Positions 62,413 through 64,000 of a DNA stretch of 64,000 nucleotides are shown here, piece after piece. Each line of letters starts with the position of its first letter. Position 1 is the first letter of the stretch. The notes under the pieces were generated by a model. The model was not told where the DNA came from. It made no database searches and saw only the letters and a list, made by a program, of their open reading frames with translations. The position numbers and the translations under genes are program-made. The DNA lies in assembly GCA_016786665.1 (NCBI GenBank), contig JAEUVZ010000059.1:1-64000 (forward strand), written 5' to 3'. This DNA is from Flavipsychrobacter sp. GTDB lineage: Bacteria; Bacteroidota; Bacteroidia; Chitinophagales; Chitinophagaceae.

Positions 62413-64000
62413 ACCGGGTAGTTCTTGTTATGGAGGTATTTATAAATAGCCAACTGAGAACGTACCTGCGCTTCGCCGGGCTGGCGCTGCACATATTCGT
62501 TGCTCTGTTCGTTATCTAATATACGCCCTTTCACGTTTTCCGCAAGCTGAATCTGCAAAATATCAATCAATTCCTGTTGAATATCTTTATCGAATATGGG
62601 ACAGGCGGCCTCTATGCGGTGGTCCAGGTTGCGCACCATCCAGTCTGCCGATGAGATGTACACTTCTCTCTTGCCGCCATTATGAAACACAAACACGCGT
62701 GCGTGTTCCAGGTACTGGTCTATTATGCTTATAGCCGACATATGGCCGTGAAAAGCCTTCTGCTCGGTATACGCACAGCATATCCCTCTTATAATCATCT
62801 TTATGTCCACATCCGCTTTAGCGGCTTCGTATAGTTTGTTTACAAAGTCTACGTCTACCAGGCTATTCATCTTTAGCAGCATAGTGGCTGTTTTGCCTTT
62901 AGCTGCCGCGCGTATCTCCTTATTTACCAGGTTCATAAAGTGTTTGCGCATCGTTACCGGTGCCACCGGCAGCGTCTTGCAGGCCTTCAGGCTTTCCAGT
63001 TTACCGGCCGGCGATTCCATAAAGGCGAAAATACGATTGATGTCAGCCAGTATGTTCCTGTTAGTGGTCAGCAGCATGTGGTCTCCATAGTACTGGGCAG
63101 TATTCTCATTCAGATTGCCTGTAGACACAAAGCCATACTGCCGGGTCTTGTTAAAGGCGCGCTTCTTTATCACACATACTTTAGCATGCACTTTCATATC
63201 GGGCAGGCCATATATCACGTTCACCCCTTCTTCCATCAGCCGCTCCGACCACATCAGGTTCGCCTCTTCGTCAAAGCGTGCGCGCAGTTCCAGTATTGCG
63301 GTCACTTGCTTCCCGTTGCGCACGGCGTTTATCAGTGCGTTCACTATTTTAGAATCTTTTGCCAGTCGGTACAGCGCTATCTTTATGCTTTGCACATAGG
63401 GGTCTATAGCGGCTTCGCGCAGCAGATCTATAATAGAGTCAAACGAGTGATAAGGAAAGTGAAGCATTACATCCTGCCGGTCCATTACATCCATTATTCG
63501 GCAGGGCTGCTTCAGTAAGGGGTGCACAAAAGGTTTGGGGCGCTGGTGCAGATCGTGAAACACCTGCGCGGGAAAGTCCATGAAATCTTTAAAGTTATGG
63601 ATGCGGCCACCGGGTATCAGGTTGTCTTTTTTGGCCAGGTTCAGCCGCTTTATCAGGTAGTCCAGCAGGGTAGGGTCTATCGTCCTGTCATACACAAACC
63701 GGGTTGCACGTCCTTTTTTACGGTTCTTCAGGCCCTTTTCTATCTCATCTATCAGGTTGGTATTTACATCATTGTCCAGCTCCAGTTCGGCATCACGGGT
63801 CACTTTAATTATGAAGCCCATAAACTTATCGAACCCAAATGCGGCAAACAAATGGGGCAGGCTGAAACGGATAATATCTTCCAGCAGTATAATGTCGGTA
63901 GTTTGGCCCGAGGAGGGCAGAATCACAAAGCGGGGCAATACACGTGTGGGTATCTCTATCAGGGCGTAGCGGTGCGCCATAGGATTCTTGCTGTCGCCCA
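62409..64000 (-). CDS. ppk1: Polyphosphate kinase 1, N terminus outside the window
   Basis: The visible 529 residues cover the C-terminal three quarters of a protein normally about 690 aa; the frame stays open to the window edge (...GDSKNPMAHRYALI), so the Met at 63980 is internal. Motifs: catalytic core KVHAKVCVIKKRA with the phospho-accepting His, STGNLNENTAQYYGDH, and a second conserved His in YLEHARVFVFHNGG. It makes long-chain polyphosphate from ATP. Its stop overlaps the ppx start. Confidence 0.96.
   Translation of the reverse strand, partial: GDSKNPMAHRYALIEIPTRVLPRFVILPSSGQTTDIILLEDIIRFSLPHLFAAFGFDKFMGFIIKVTRDAELELDNDVNTNLIDEIEKGLKNRKKGRATRFVYDRTIDPTLLDYLIKRLNLAKKDNLIPGGRIHNFKDFMDFPAQVFHDLHQRPKPFVHPLLKQPCRIMDVMDRQDVMLHFPYHSFDSIIDLLREAAIDPYVQSIKIALYRLAKDSKIVNALINAVRNGKQVTAILELRARFDEEANLMWSERLMEEGVNVIYGLPDMKVHAKVCVIKKRAFNKTRQYGFVSTGNLNENTAQYYGDHMLLTTNRNILADINRIFAFMESPAGKLESLKACKTLPVAPVTMRKHFMNLVNKEIRAAAKGKTATMLLKMNSLVDVDFVNKLYEAAKADVDIKMIIRGICCAYTEQKAFHGHMSAISIIDQYLEHARVFVFHNGGKREVYISSADWMVRNLDHRIEAACPIFDKDIQQELIDILQIQLAENVKGRILDNEQSNEYVQRQPGEAQVRSQLAIYKYLHNKNYPV

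Overview
The window looks like the chromosome of a Bacteroidota bacterium, most likely Chitinophagaceae or a close relative. Four things point there. Three to four large secreted proteins end in type IX secretion (T9SS, por) sorting domains. A gene set of flexirubin (aryl-polyene pigment) type is present. Several promoters match the Bacteroidota pattern TTTG-N19-21-TAnnTTTG, and recognisable Shine-Dalgarno sequences are generally absent. The atp gene order and the presence of kynurenine 3-monooxygenase also fit. Base composition is moderate, and ATA is an unusually common isoleucine codon. I saw no tRNA, rRNA, CRISPR array, insertion sequence or prophage.

Layout. 1-3.8 kb: the end of a Bat-like operon (membrane protein plus VWA protein), meeting a GH15 glycosidase head-on. 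3.8-9.1 kb: a five-gene minus-strand pigment/polyketide-type cluster (ketosynthase-fold chain-length-factor-like protein, active ketosynthase, half-length ketosynthase-like protein, halogenase-like flavoprotein, SAM methyltransferase). 9.3-14.7 kb: small secreted protein, cytochrome c lipoprotein, lepB, then kmo-recJ. 14.7-15.3 kb: a 615-base gene-free stretch with several inverted repeats, ending in a strong terminator. 15.3-20 kb: TylF-type methyltransferase, an rplU-rpmA-(Ala/Lys/Pro repeat protein) operon with a textbook promoter, a membrane protein and a GH3-type ligase. 20-26.4 kb: a T9SS beta-propeller protein and a hybrid-propeller sensor kinase / secreted protein / LytTR regulator unit.

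26.5-31.4 kb: lipoproteins, a monooxygenase-fold protein coupled to a SAM hydrolase, idi and an SRPBCC protein. 31.6-39.2 kb: a Wzx/Wzy-type exopolysaccharide export locus (Wza-like, CpsB-like phosphatase, Wzc-like tyrosine kinase, polymerase, flippase, GT14 glycosyltransferase). 39.3-44.2 kb: VWA protein, pyrH, GT-C-like membrane protein, gcvT. 44.3-50 kb: two paralogous T9SS Ig-like proteins. 50-56.8 kb: pckA, a Cys-rich secreted protein, a T9SS SBBP-repeat protein and a GT87-like membrane protein. 57-61.5 kb: atpBEFHA, ending in a hairpin without atpG. 61.5-64 kb: ppx and ppk, the latter running off the window edge.

Most of the window is ordinary core and surface biology. The parts that deserve a second look are the small pigment-type cluster with two degenerate ketosynthases, the secreted protein locked between a sensor kinase and its regulator, the structured gene-free stretch after recJ, and the repeat-built basic protein in the ribosomal L21/L27 operon.
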